A stretch of DNA of 64,000 nt, taken from contig JAFZSA010000005.1 of the NCBI GenBank assembly GCA_017619585.1, positions 1-64,000 on the forward strand. The letters are read 5' to 3'. Both the position numbers and the translations under genes were made by a program. Within the stretch, counting starts at the first letter, position 1; every line of letters starts with the position of its first letter. Source of the DNA: Bacteroidaceae bacterium (GTDB lineage: Bacteria > Bacteroidota > Bacteroidia > Bacteroidales > Bacteroidaceae). This document shows positions 55,771-64,000 of the stretch, piece by piece. A model generated the notes under the pieces. It did not search any database. It was not told where the DNA came from and saw only the letters and a list, made by a program, of their open reading frames with translations.

Positions 55771-57930
55771 ATGAAAATTAAATTCCTTTTTGTCGGCTTG
55801 CTGGTAAGCATGACAGCTATGGCTGACAATCTTGCAAAGTACGTAGATCCCCGTATCGGAACAGGTGATCACGGTCATGTATTCGTTGGTGCAAATGTTC
55901 CCTTCGGTATGGTTAATGCCGGTCCTACTCAGATTGAGCAGGGATGGGACTGGTGCTCTGGTTATCACGAGAGTGGTACAAAGATTATAGGCTTTGCCCA
56001 GATGCATCTTAGCGGTACCGGTTGCGGTGACTTGGGTGACTTGGGTCTGATGCCCGCTTATGGCGACGTAGAGCTCAGCCGTGAGGGTCTGGCCAGCGAG
56101 TACCGTCACGAGACTGAGGTGATGGTTCCCGGTTACTACCGTGTAATCTTGGACCGCTTTGCCATTCAGGCCGAGGTGACGGCAACAGAGCGTGTAGCCC
56201 TCTACCGATTCACCTACCCAAAGGGCAGCAACAATGCACGTGTCATCATTGACTTGGAGAACACCGTTGGTGACGATACACGTGAGGCAAGAGCTATTCA
56301 GATAGACGATTACACCGTAATGGGCTATCGCCGTAGTGCAGGATGGGCTTCAGACCAGAAGCTTTTCTTCTGCATCCGCTTTAGCCATCCTATCCATAAC
56401 TGGATATCAGAGGGCGTGAATGCCAACTATGCTCAGGCTACCTTCGAAGTAGGTCCTGGCGATCAGATTTTGGCCAAGGTGGCTCTCTCTCCCACCAGCG
56501 AGGCAAACGCTCTCATCAATATGAACGCCGAGATGCCCGGCTTTAACTTCAATGAGATTGCCGATGCAGCCTGCCAGGCATGGGACAAACAGTTGAGTCG
56601 TATCAAGGCTACTTTCCGTACAGAGCGTGAGCGTAAGATTTTCTACACCGCTATGTATCACTACATGGTTGCTCCCCAAATCTGGAATGATGTAACAGGT
56701 GACTATATGGGTTGCGACGGTAAGGTTCACCGTGGTGCCGACTTCACCAACCTGACTACCTGGAGCCTTTGGGATACCTATCGTGCCGCTCATCCCTTAG
56801 CAACATTGATTATGCCTGACCGTATGCGCGACTATGCTCATACTATGATGAATATGTACTATGAGTGGGGTGAACTGCCTGTATGGCATTTGGTAAGTTG
56901 TGATACCTATTGCATGGTTGGCGAGCCTGCCGTTCCCGTTCTGGCTGATATCATCCTGAAGGGTGAGTGCACAGATATCGATGCTGAGAAGATGTACGAG
57001 GCTATCAAGGCCAGCATGCTGCCCACAGAGTTCGCTAAGAACCGCCGTGTGCCCCTGCGTGGTAAGGACTATCTGGCTGAGTTGGGTTACCTGCCCTATG
57101 ACGGTCGCGAGAGTGAGACTGTTGCCAAGAGCATGGAGTACTACATTGCTGCATGGGCTGCTGCTCAGGTTGCCGGCAAACTGGGTCACAAGGAAGACAG
57201 CGTCCGTTTCTATAACCTGAGTCAGGGTTACAAGATTTTGTGGGATGCACGTGTTAAGTGTATGCGTGCCAAGGATATGAAGGGCGAGTTCCGTCCTCTG
57301 CCTGCCGACTTCAACCCCAACCGTCAGACTCGTGACTATACCGAGGGTAATCCCTGGCAGTACACCTTCCTGGTACCCCACGATGTAAAGGGCCTGGCTG
57401 GTCTGCTGGGTGGCGACAAGGCTCTGGGCAACCACCTGGATGCTCTCTTGGCTGCCGATAGCGACCTGGGCGACGATGCCGCTCCCGATATCTCTGGTCT
57501 GATTGGCCAGTATGCTCATGGTAACGAGCCCAGCCACCACGTACTCTATATGTACAACTATGTAGGTCAGCCCCGCAAGACTCAGAAGTGGGTTCGCTAC
57601 GTAATGGACGAGCTGTACACAGATCAGCCTGCCGGCCTCTGTGGTAACGAGGACGTAGGTCAGATGTCTGCATGGTACATCCTTTCTGCTTTGGGTCTGT
57701 ATCAGGTTGAGCCCTGCGGTGGTGTTTACCAGCTGGGTTCTCCTATCGTAGAGGAGGCTGTTATCCCCGTAGGCGAGAATAAGACCTTCACCATCCGTAC
57801 ACACGGCGGTAGCGACAAGGCTATCTACGTTAAGAAGTACGTATTGAACGGCAAGCAGTTGAAGGGTACCACCATCACTCATGACCAGATTATGGCTGGT
57901 GGAACTTTGGACGTATATATGTCGAAATAA
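55771..57930 (+). CDS. GH92 alpha-mannosidase, secreted
   Basis: 719 residues. Signal peptide (MKIKFLFVGLLVSMTAMA). GH92 landmarks: YVDPRIGTGDHGHVFVGANVP (28 onward), MWYILSALGLYQVEPCGG and GNEPSHHVLYMYNYVGQP near 585. GH92 enzymes are calcium-dependent exo-alpha-mannosidases, mostly alpha-1,2-acting. A TTG 21 nt upstream is rejected as start because it breaks the signal peptide. First gene of a three-gene cassette. Confidence 0.94.
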   Translation: MKIKFLFVGLLVSMTAMADNLAKYVDPRIGTGDHGHVFVGANVPFGMVNAGPTQIEQGWDWCSGYHESGTKIIGFAQMHLSGTGCGDLGDLGLMPAYGDVELSREGLASEYRHETEVMVPGYYRVILDRFAIQAEVTATERVALYRFTYPKGSNNARVIIDLENTVGDDTREARAIQIDDYTVMGYRRSAGWASDQKLFFCIRFSHPIHNWISEGVNANYAQATFEVGPGDQILAKVALSPTSEANALINMNAEMPGFNFNEIADAACQAWDKQLSRIKATFRTERERKIFYTAMYHYMVAPQIWNDVTGDYMGCDGKVHRGADFTNLTTWSLWDTYRAAHPLATLIMPDRMRDYAHTMMNMYYEWGELPVWHLVSCDTYCMVGEPAVPVLADIILKGECTDIDAEKMYEAIKASMLPTEFAKNRRVPLRGKDYLAELGYLPYDGRESETVAKSMEYYIAAWAAAQVAGKLGHKEDSVRFYNLSQGYKILWDARVKCMRAKDMKGEFRPLPADFNPNRQTRDYTEGNPWQYTFLVPHDVKGLAGLLGGDKALGNHLDALLAADSDLGDDAAPDISGLIGQYAHGNEPSHHVLYMYNYVGQPRKTQKWVRYVMDELYTDQPAGLCGNEDVGQMSAWYILSALGLYQVEPCGGVYQLGSPIVEEAVIPVGENKTFTIRTHGGSDKAIYVKKYVLNGKQLKGTTITHDQIMAGGTLDVYMSK

Positions 57931-57974
57931 CGTCATAACGGTATAACGTCATAACGACACAACGAAATAACGAT
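57931..57974. repeat. CATAACG/AATAACG short repeats
   Basis: The 44-bp gap between the GH92 and GH125 genes is built of CGTCATAACG, GTATAACGTCATAACG and AAATAACG-like units. Confidence 0.6.
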
Positions 57975-59408
57975 ATGAAGAAAATTATGTTAGCCCTGCT
58001 GATGAGCGCACCAATGTCCGCTTTCAGCGCCACTAATTACGCAATGCCGGAGCCTGCCAAGAAGCAGGATGTGGCAGCGCAGTCAACCATCAAGGACCTG
58101 CGTCCTGCGCCTGAGAAGCGTCTCTTCCGTAGCGAGGCTGTCGAGAAGCAGATTCTCGACCTCAAGTCTAAGCTGACGGCTATCAATCCTAAGTTGTACT
58201 GGATGTTCGTGAACTGTTTCCCTAATACTTTGGATACAACTGTCTGGTACAGCAACGAGAGCGGTGACGATGATACTTTCGTTATCACTGGCGACATCGA
58301 GGCTATGTGGCTGCGTGACAGCGCTGCCCAGGTGTGGCCCTATCTGCGTTATGTGAATAAGGATGAACCTCTGCGTCACCTTATCCGTGGCGTCATCCGT
58401 CGTCAGCTTGCTTGCATCCTCATCGACCCCTATGCCAATGCTTTCAATATCAAGGCTATCGAGAACGGTCATTGGATGTCAGACAATACCAAGATGAAGA
58501 AGGAGTTGCACGAGCGTAAGTACGAGATTGACTCACTCTGCTATCCCTTGCGTCTTGCCTATGCCTACTGGCAGCAGACAGGTGATACAAGCATCTTCGA
58601 CGAGAAGTGGATCAAGGCTATCCGCGAGATTCTGCATGTCTTCCAGGATCAGCAGAACTGGAACGGTCCCATCACCAACTACCGCTTCACCCGTAAGACA
58701 GAGGCTCTGCACGATACACGTTCCAACAAGGGTTATGGTCATCCGGGCAAGCCTTGCGGTCTGATTGCCAGCGCCTTCCGTCCCTCTGACGATAGTACTA
58801 TCTTTCCTTACTTGGTTCCCAGTAACTTCTTTGCTGTTAGTGTTCTGCGTAAGGCTGCCATCATTCTGAATGATGTAAACAAGGAGTACGGACTGGCCAG
58901 CGACTGTCGTCGTATGGCATCTCAGGTAGAAGAGGCTTTGCAGAAATATGCTGTTGTTGAGCATCCCAAGTATGGCAAGATCTATGCCTTCGAGGTAGAT
59001 GGCTATGGTTCTTTCCTCACGATGGACGACTCTAATGCACCCTCTCTGCTCTGTCTGCCTTATCTGACTGATGTGTCAATTGACGATCCTATCTATCAGA
59101 ATACCCGTAAGTTTGTATGGAGCGAGGATAATCCTTACTTCTTCAAGGGTAAGGCCGGCGAAGGTATCGGTGGTCCTCACTGTGGTCTGAACAAGCCTTG
59201 GCCTATGAGTCTGGTCATGAAGGCCTTCACTACCAACGACCGTGCTGAGAAGGAGTGGTGTGTTGAGCAGATTCTGAAGACCGATGGCGATACAGGCTTC
59301 ATGCACGAGTCCTTCAACAAGGACGATGCCAAGGACTTCACCCGTTCTTGGTTTGCCTGGGCCAACACACTTTTTGGTGAGCTTATCGTTGATATGTACG
59401 CTCAGTAA
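57975..59408 (+). CDS. GH125 exo-alpha-1,6-mannosidase, secreted
   Basis: 477 residues. Signal peptide (MKKIMLALLMSAPMSAFSA). The GH125 core includes FVITGDIEAMWLRDSAAQVW (about 98-117) and the C-terminal GGPHCGLNKPWPMSLVMKA and FMHESFNKDDAKDFTRSWFAW. GH125 enzymes are inverting exo-alpha-1,6-mannosidases that act on N-glycan or mannan cores after GH92 trimming. It lies 44 nt after the GH92 gene. Confidence 0.94.
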   Translation: MKKIMLALLMSAPMSAFSATNYAMPEPAKKQDVAAQSTIKDLRPAPEKRLFRSEAVEKQILDLKSKLTAINPKLYWMFVNCFPNTLDTTVWYSNESGDDDTFVITGDIEAMWLRDSAAQVWPYLRYVNKDEPLRHLIRGVIRRQLACILIDPYANAFNIKAIENGHWMSDNTKMKKELHERKYEIDSLCYPLRLAYAYWQQTGDTSIFDEKWIKAIREILHVFQDQQNWNGPITNYRFTRKTEALHDTRSNKGYGHPGKPCGLIASAFRPSDDSTIFPYLVPSNFFAVSVLRKAAIILNDVNKEYGLASDCRRMASQVEEALQKYAVVEHPKYGKIYAFEVDGYGSFLTMDDSNAPSLLCLPYLTDVSIDDPIYQNTRKFVWSEDNPYFFKGKAGEGIGGPHCGLNKPWPMSLVMKAFTTNDRAEKEWCVEQILKTDGDTGFMHESFNKDDAKDFTRSWFAWANTLFGELIVDMYAQ

Positions 59409-59411
59409 GTA

Positions 59412-61898
59412 ATGTATATGAGAAATCTGAAACATACCGTATGGGGAGCTTTAGGGCTCCTCATGCTTTTTATGACAGGGTGCACGAAATCCACTGAGCA
59501 GGAGATGCAGGAGGCTATGGACTTCCTGTACGCCAGCATGCCTCTGCCGGACAGCGTGGATTATTCCCGCGAGTTCTGGGAGGCCAATGTGCGTGCCACG
59601 CTGAAGGCTCGTCAGGAGATGCCTTGGGGCGATAAGGTGCCCGAGCGTGAGTGGCGTCATTTTGTGTTACCCCTGCGTGTCAATAACGAGAATCTTGATT
59701 CGGCCCGTATCGTTCTCTATGAGGAACTGAAGGACAGAGTGAAGAATCTGAATATGTATGATGCTGTGCTGGAGGTAAATCATTGGTGTCACGAGCATGT
59801 TACCTATGCTCCTTCTGACAGCAGGACCAAATCGCCCCTTGTTACTATGCGTTCTGCTACGGGCAGGTGTGGCGAGGAGAGCACCTTCACAGTTGCCGCG
59901 CTTCGTGCTGTTGGCATTCCAGCCCGTCAGGTCTATACCCCCCGATGGGCTCATACCGATGATAATCACGCATGGGTAGAGGCTTGGGTGAACGGCAAAT
60001 GGTACTTCATGGGTGCCTGCGAGCCGCAGCCGGTGCTGAACATGGGCTGGTTCAACGAACCCGCATCACGCGGTATGCTGATGCACACCAAGGTCTTTGG
60101 CAACTACGACGGACCGGAGGAGGTGGTGAGCCGTAATGCCTGCTACACGGAGATTAACGTGACTTCCAACTATGCCGAGACAGATACCATTACTGTTAAG
60201 GTGGTGAATGCACAGGGCTCACCCCTGAAGGATGCTACGGTGGACTTCCGCCTGTATAACTATGCCGAGTTTTATACCTTGGTATCCAAGTCCTCTGATG
60301 CAGAGGGACTGACTTGGTTGGGATGCGGCAAGGGCGACCTGCTGGTATGGGTTAGCAAGGACGGACATTTCGGATTCGAGAAGGCCAGCGTAGGTAAGCA
60401 GGATACGGTAACTGTGGTGGTAGATAAGGATGATAGCTATACAGCCTCACTCGACCTCGACCTGGTGCCCCCTCCTTCAAAGGAATATGTTCCCGACCTT
60501 TCGGATACGCAGATTCGTAAGAACAGAGAACGCCTCCATCGTGAGGATAGCTTGCGTAACAACTATATGAAACAGGCATTCAGTAGGGAGGAAGACCTGA
60601 GGGGTGCACGCCAGAACTGGCGGGTGATTAAGGAATTCCAGTCGCACAAGTATGGGTGGGAGGTTATCAGCACCCTGCGTCAGAAAGATCTCTGCGATGT
60701 GACTGCCGAGGTGCTTGCTGATGCGGCCGATAACACCCCCTTCTCCGACTCTCGCCTCTGGCTGCAGTATATTCTGGCTCCCCGTATCAGCAACGAGATG
60801 TTGACTCCTTATCGTAAGGTCTTGAGCAAAGTCTTTGCCGGAATGGATGCCGCTGCCATAGCCCAGTGGGTTAGGGATAGCATCAGCATAGACAATACAC
60901 GCAATCCCCAGAAGCTGTGTATGAGCCCGGAGGGTGTTTACCGTCATCGTACCACGGATGCCCATAGTAGGGACATCTTCTTTGTGGCTGCTTGCCGAAG
61001 TGTAGGTATTGCAGCTCGCATTGATGAAGTGACTGGAAAAGTACAGACCCCCCTTCCCCCTTTAGGGGGAGACACTGATGGTTGGGCAGATATTTCATTT
61101 TCAAAAGCACTCCCCCAAAGGGGGAGCGGGGAGGGGGCTTTACACCTTATTTTCTCCGACTTTGCCATCAAGGAGAATCCCTCTTACTATTCGCAGTTCA
61201 CCCTTTCTCGCCTGCAGAATGGAACGCTTTCTTTGCAGGAATTCCCTGAGGAGGCTACTTGGAAAGATACTTTCTCTGAGGGCGTTCGGATGGATGCCGG
61301 ACAGTATCTGTTGGTTTCTGGAACCCGTATGGCGGATGGTAGTGTGCTGGCACACCTGGAGTTCTTCGGGCTGAAAGCTGATGGTGTACAGAAGCAGACA
61401 CTCAAGTTGCGTGACAATGCCGACGAACTGCGTGTGATAGGAACCTTCAACTGCGAGAATTACTTCACCAACTACAAGGGAATACACAAGCCATTGCTGG
61501 AGAGTACAGGGCGCGGCTATTATCTGGTTGCCTTGATTCGCGACAATCACGAGCCCAGTACCCATATCTTGCATGAATGCGAGGAGGCTAACATCTACCT
61601 CTCTCAATGGCCACACCTGTTTGTGATGCTCTTCCCTACATGGGACGAGTTCCAGTCGTTCCGCTCGCATCGTAAGGATTTCGATAGGCTGCCCGACAAC
61701 TTCATCTTTGGTGTCGCCGACCCCGAGACCATAGAGGCCATGCACATTCAGGAACTGACACATGGCAGTCAGGAATTGCCCATCCTTCTTATGGGTGATA
61801 CCTTCAACCGCGTGGTGTGGTTCCAGCAGGGTTATACTATAGGTATTGTAGATCAGATAATGAGCGTTATCCGACAACTGATGATACATGAGAAATGA
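59412..61898 (+). CDS. transglutaminase-like lipoprotein with in-frame palindromic inserts
   Basis: 828 residues. Signal and lipobox LFMTGC (Cys24). The transglutaminase-like core has Cys153 in TGRCGEES, His186 in DDNHAWVEAW and the acidic residue in GACEPQPVL. It is followed by a beta-sandwich region (about 255-350) and a helical region. Residues about 545-577 (QTPLPPLGGDTDG, then ADISFSKALPQRGSGEGA) are encoded by two palindromic elements and look like an insertion in the C-terminal part. It follows GH125 by 3 nt. A second in-frame ATG (MRNLKHT) lies two codons downstream. Its substrate is unknown, but linkage suggests glycopeptide breakdown. Confidence 0.83.
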   Translation: MYMRNLKHTVWGALGLLMLFMTGCTKSTEQEMQEAMDFLYASMPLPDSVDYSREFWEANVRATLKARQEMPWGDKVPEREWRHFVLPLRVNNENLDSARIVLYEELKDRVKNLNMYDAVLEVNHWCHEHVTYAPSDSRTKSPLVTMRSATGRCGEESTFTVAALRAVGIPARQVYTPRWAHTDDNHAWVEAWVNGKWYFMGACEPQPVLNMGWFNEPASRGMLMHTKVFGNYDGPEEVVSRNACYTEINVTSNYAETDTITVKVVNAQGSPLKDATVDFRLYNYAEFYTLVSKSSDAEGLTWLGCGKGDLLVWVSKDGHFGFEKASVGKQDTVTVVVDKDDSYTASLDLDLVPPPSKEYVPDLSDTQIRKNRERLHREDSLRNNYMKQAFSREEDLRGARQNWRVIKEFQSHKYGWEVISTLRQKDLCDVTAEVLADAADNTPFSDSRLWLQYILAPRISNEMLTPYRKVLSKVFAGMDAAAIAQWVRDSISIDNTRNPQKLCMSPEGVYRHRTTDAHSRDIFFVAACRSVGIAARIDEVTGKVQTPLPPLGGDTDGWADISFSKALPQRGSGEGALHLIFSDFAIKENPSYYSQFTLSRLQNGTLSLQEFPEEATWKDTFSEGVRMDAGQYLLVSGTRMADGSVLAHLEFFGLKADGVQKQTLKLRDNADELRVIGTFNCENYFTNYKGIHKPLLESTGRGYYLVALIRDNHEPSTHILHECEEANIYLSQWPHLFVMLFPTWDEFQSFRSHRKDFDRLPDNFIFGVADPETIEAMHIQELTHGSQELPILLMGDTFNRVVWFQQGYTIGIVDQIMSVIRQLMIHEK
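61040..61142 (+). repeat. paired palindromic elements inside the transglutaminase-like gene
   Basis: CCCCCCTTCCCCCTTTAGGGG at 61047-61067 and CTCCCCCAAAGGGGGAG at 61109-61125, then CGGGGAGGGGGC, lie in opposite orientations about 40 bp apart and are read through in frame. Confidence 0.75.
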
Positions 61899-62580
61899 CA
61901 TCATGTACCATCACGGGATCGGTAAAGCCGTTCTTTCTAAGGGAGCCATGGATTTCTGTGGCTCCCGTTTCTTTTATGATACGGGCGGCATTCTGTGGTG
62001 TGACACCGGCACCGGGCATGATGCGCAGTTTGCTTCCCCTTACACCGCAACCTTCTCTTGGTTCCAAAGCCTTGGTCTCGGCTACCAGCTTTTTCAGTAG
62101 GGGGATACCTTCTTCGGCAGAGGAAGCTTGTCCGCTGGTGAGCAGGCGGTCGCAACCTAAGGCGTGAATCTCCAGCAGAGCCTCTTCAGGATTACGACAT
62201 ACATCAAAGGCACGGTGGAAGGTAACGTGCATCTTGTTGCCTGCAGCCTCTATCATACGGTGGCAGGCTTGGATGTCGATGTCGCCATCAGGTGTAAGAG
62301 CTCCTATTACCACGCCTTCCGCTCCCAGTTTGCGGGCCATCTGTATGTCGTATATCATACAGTCCACTTCATCCTCGTTATATACAAAATTGCCCTCTCT
62401 GGGTCTGATAAGAACATGTACGTCTATGCCGCTGTTCACAGCCATCTCAATCATACCGGCAGAAGGGGTAAGTCCGTCCACGTCAAGGGCTTGGCACAAC
62501 TCTACCCTGTGTGCTCCGCCTGCTATGGCAGCACGAAGGCTATGCAGGTCGGCACAGCATATCTCTAACTTAAAATCCAT
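61867..62580 (-). CDS. cutC: copper homeostasis protein CutC
   Basis: 237 residues. TIM-barrel CutC family: LEICCADLHSLRAAIAGGAHRVELC (4-28), VLIRPREGNFVYN near 56, VTFHRAFDVCRN near 120 and LLTSGQASSAEEG near 146. The bacterial role in copper handling is debated. Its 3' end overlaps the convergent transglutaminase-like gene by 32 nt. A -7-like TAAATTTG lies at 62603-62610. Confidence 0.92.
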   Translation of the reverse strand: MDFKLEICCADLHSLRAAIAGGAHRVELCQALDVDGLTPSAGMIEMAVNSGIDVHVLIRPREGNFVYNEDEVDCMIYDIQMARKLGAEGVVIGALTPDGDIDIQACHRMIEAAGNKMHVTFHRAFDVCRNPEEALLEIHALGCDRLLTSGQASSAEEGIPLLKKLVAETKALEPREGCGVRGSKLRIMPGAGVTPQNAARIIKETGATEIHGSLRKNGFTDPVMVHDVISHVSSVVG

Positions 62581-62602
62581 GCTCTTTTTTTTATTTTGAA
62601 TG

Positions 62603-62610
62603 CAAATTTA
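62603..62610 (-). promoter_or_regulatory. -7 element of cutC
   Basis: TAAATTTG on the minus strand, 22 nt upstream of the cutC ATG and divergent from the queA promoter. Confidence 0.45.
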
Positions 62611-62623
62611 GCATTTTTATTTG

Positions 62624-62631
62624 TAATTTTG
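62624..62631 (+). promoter_or_regulatory. -7 element of queA
   Basis: TAATTTTG, 17 nt upstream of the queA ATG. Confidence 0.6.
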
Positions 62632-62648
62632 CACAAAATTCTGACAAA

Positions 62649-63971
62649 ATGCATACTAAAGAGATTCAAATAAAGGATTATAACTATCCCCTCCCTGATG
62701 AGAGAATAGCCAAATTTCCTCTTCCTGAACGTGACAGCAGCAAATTGCTGGTGTACAAAAACGGGGAGGTTCTGGAAGATACTTTCCGTTCTCTGCCCCA
62801 GTACCTTCCCAAAGGGGCTCTTATGGTCTTTAATAACACCAAGGTGATTCGTGCCCGTTTGCATTTCCGCAAAGGTGACCCCTCTCTAACTCCCCCGAGG
62901 GGGAGAACCGATGGTCAGTTAGGGGCGCTCATCGAGATTTTCCTTTTAGAGCCGGCCTCTCCTATTGAGTATCAGGAGAACTTCATTGCTACTTCCGAGT
63001 GTTCGTGGTATTGTCTGGTGGGCAACTCCAAGAAGTGGAAGGAGGGACTGCTCTATGGCGAGTTCCAGATTGACGGCACAGCCTACACCATCACGGCAGA
63101 GCGTGTGGCTCCCCACGGCACCAGCTTCGAGATACGTTTCCGTTGGGAGGGTGGCTTTGCTTTCTCTGAGGTGTTAGAGGCTTTGGGTGAACTGCCCATT
63201 CCTCCGTATCTGAACCGTAAGACAGAGGAGAGTGACCTCCGTACCTATCAGACCGTCTATTCCAAGATAAAGGGCTCTGTGGCTGCCCCTACGGCAGGAT
63301 TGCATTTTACAGAACGAGTGCTGGCCGACCTGGGCGCGCACGGCATAGAGCGTGAGGAACTGACCCTTCATGTGGGTGCCGGTACCTTCAAGCCTGTCAA
63401 GAGCGAGGAGATTGGCGACCACGAGATGCACACCGAGCATATTGCTGTCCGTCTGCAAACCATACAGAAGCTTATTGCCCACGATGGAAAGGCCATAGCT
63501 GTCGGCACTACCAGCGTCCGTACCTTGGAGAGCCTCTATTATATGGGTCTCAAGGCTCAGCAGCTGATGCAGGAAGGTAAGGATACAGGTGATGCCGAGG
63601 AATTGCACGTACATCAGTGGATGCCGTATGAGGAGGAATTCTCGACCCCCTCTAAATCTCCCCGAGGGGAGACTAATATTTCTTTCCTCCCTCGGGAGGG
63701 GACGGGGGTGGGGTCTCTTCAGGCTTTGCAAGATTACATGCTCAAGCACAATCTGGATGTTCTGCACAGTAGTACGCAGATTATCATTGCACCGGGCTAT
63801 AAGTTCCATATTGTGCAGATGATGGTGACCAACTTCCATCAGCCCCAGAGCACGTTGCTCCTTCTGGTCAGTGCCTTTGTGAATGGCAACTGGCGTAAGA
63901 TTTATGATTTTGCCTTGAGTCACGATTTCCGTTTCCTCAGTTATGGCGACAGTTCGCTTCTCATTCCATGA
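62649..63971 (+). CDS. queA: tRNA ribosyltransferase-isomerase QueA with two palindromic inserts
   Basis: 440 residues, against about 350 for typical QueA. It transfers the ribosyl part of SAM to preQ1-tRNA in queuosine synthesis. The core is intact: YPLPDERIAKFPLPERDSSK near the N-terminus, SVAAPTAGLHFT near 210, HVGAGTFKPV near 241, TNFHQPQSTLLLLVSAF near the C-terminus. Two extra segments, about 76-93 (GDPSLTPPRGRTDGQLGA) and about 331-357 (STPSKSPRGETN then SFLPREGTGVGS), are encoded by palindromic elements. The reading frame stays open across both, so an active enzyme is likely. Confidence 0.93.
   Translation: MHTKEIQIKDYNYPLPDERIAKFPLPERDSSKLLVYKNGEVLEDTFRSLPQYLPKGALMVFNNTKVIRARLHFRKGDPSLTPPRGRTDGQLGALIEIFLLEPASPIEYQENFIATSECSWYCLVGNSKKWKEGLLYGEFQIDGTAYTITAERVAPHGTSFEIRFRWEGGFAFSEVLEALGELPIPPYLNRKTEESDLRTYQTVYSKIKGSVAAPTAGLHFTERVLADLGAHGIEREELTLHVGAGTFKPVKSEEIGDHEMHTEHIAVRLQTIQKLIAHDGKAIAVGTTSVRTLESLYYMGLKAQQLMQEGKDTGDAEELHVHQWMPYEEEFSTPSKSPRGETNISFLPREGTGVGSLQALQDYMLKHNLDVLHSSTQIIIAPGYKFHIVQMMVTNFHQPQSTLLLLVSAFVNGNWRKIYDFALSHDFRFLSYGDSSLLIP
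62878..62932 (+). repeat. coding palindromic element 1 in queA
   Basis: CCCCTCTCTAACTCCCCCGAGGGGGAG, then AACCGATGGTCAGTTAGGGGCG. Arms CTAACTCCCCC and the later GTTAGGGG, plus the core CTCCCCCGAGGGGGAG (16-bp perfect palindrome). Confidence 0.75.
63643..63716 (+). repeat. coding palindromic elements 2 and 3 in queA
   Basis: TCTCCCCGAGGGGAGA at 63656-63671 (perfect palindrome) and CCTCCCTCGGGAGGGG at 63687-63702 (CCCTCGGGAGG core), followed by ACGGGGGTGGGG. The last four G runs (63694-63713) fit a G-quadruplex motif. Confidence 0.75.
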
Positions 63972-64000
63972 TAGCAGTAGGTAAAGATAATAGTCAGGAG

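Overview
The window looks like a chromosome segment of a Prevotellaceae-type member of the Bacteroidales. This rests on: recurring Bacteroidetes-type -7 elements (TAnnTTTG) in front of genes on both strands; typical gene pairs and runs (recJ with a RecQ helicase; guaB, two parvulins, an OstA-like protein, mutL and trpS; tig, clpP and clpX; lptB divergent from mlaE-mlaF); and glycan-degrading genes of GH families 10, 92 and 125. No species is claimed.

Layout. 1-420: the end of an rRNA operon (5S rRNA and terminator), a second partial copy of the 5S tail, and a 10-bp repeat array. 513-12362: core genes: recJ and a RecQ helicase, three secreted or cytoplasmic peptidases on the minus strand, an orphan histidine kinase, then DUF177, rpmF, fabH and era. 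12363-23600: an accessory island between era and asnS. It holds a four-helix-bundle protein, an AAA_14/DUF4143 ATPase, about 1 kb of structured non-coding DNA, a two-gene restriction-modification-like system (a methyltransferase-like subunit plus a 1327-residue protein with GIY-YIG-like, helicase and N6-adenine methylase regions), a translationally coupled pair of unknown small proteins, a REP-associated-type HUH transposase with an extra C-terminal domain, and a possible remnant of a Vsr-like endonuclease. 23610-50964: mostly minus-strand housekeeping genes (asnS, rluB-like, purB, two tRNA-Val, trpS, mutL, envelope biogenesis factors, guaB, recQ, clpX, clpP, tig, lptB, an M16 peptidase, der), with mlaE-mlaF on the plus strand. 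50965-63971: a structured repeat, a GH10 xylanase, greA divergent from groES-groEL, a mannan/N-glycan cassette (GH92, GH125, transglutaminase-like lipoprotein), cutC and queA.

Two themes stand out. First, G/C-rich palindromes with a G-rich tail occur between genes and also in frame inside era, queA (twice) and the transglutaminase-like gene, where they add extra residues to conserved proteins; a HUH transposase of the kind linked to such palindromes elsewhere lies in the same window. Second, the restriction-like locus has two incomplete methyltransferase modules in separate proteins, an AT-rich (about 28% GC) C-terminal segment that looks like a swapped specificity region, a long hairpin just upstream, and an unknown coupled gene pair just downstream. 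Start codons were moved inward from the longest frame wherever homologous N-termini, signal peptides or a promoter element required it.
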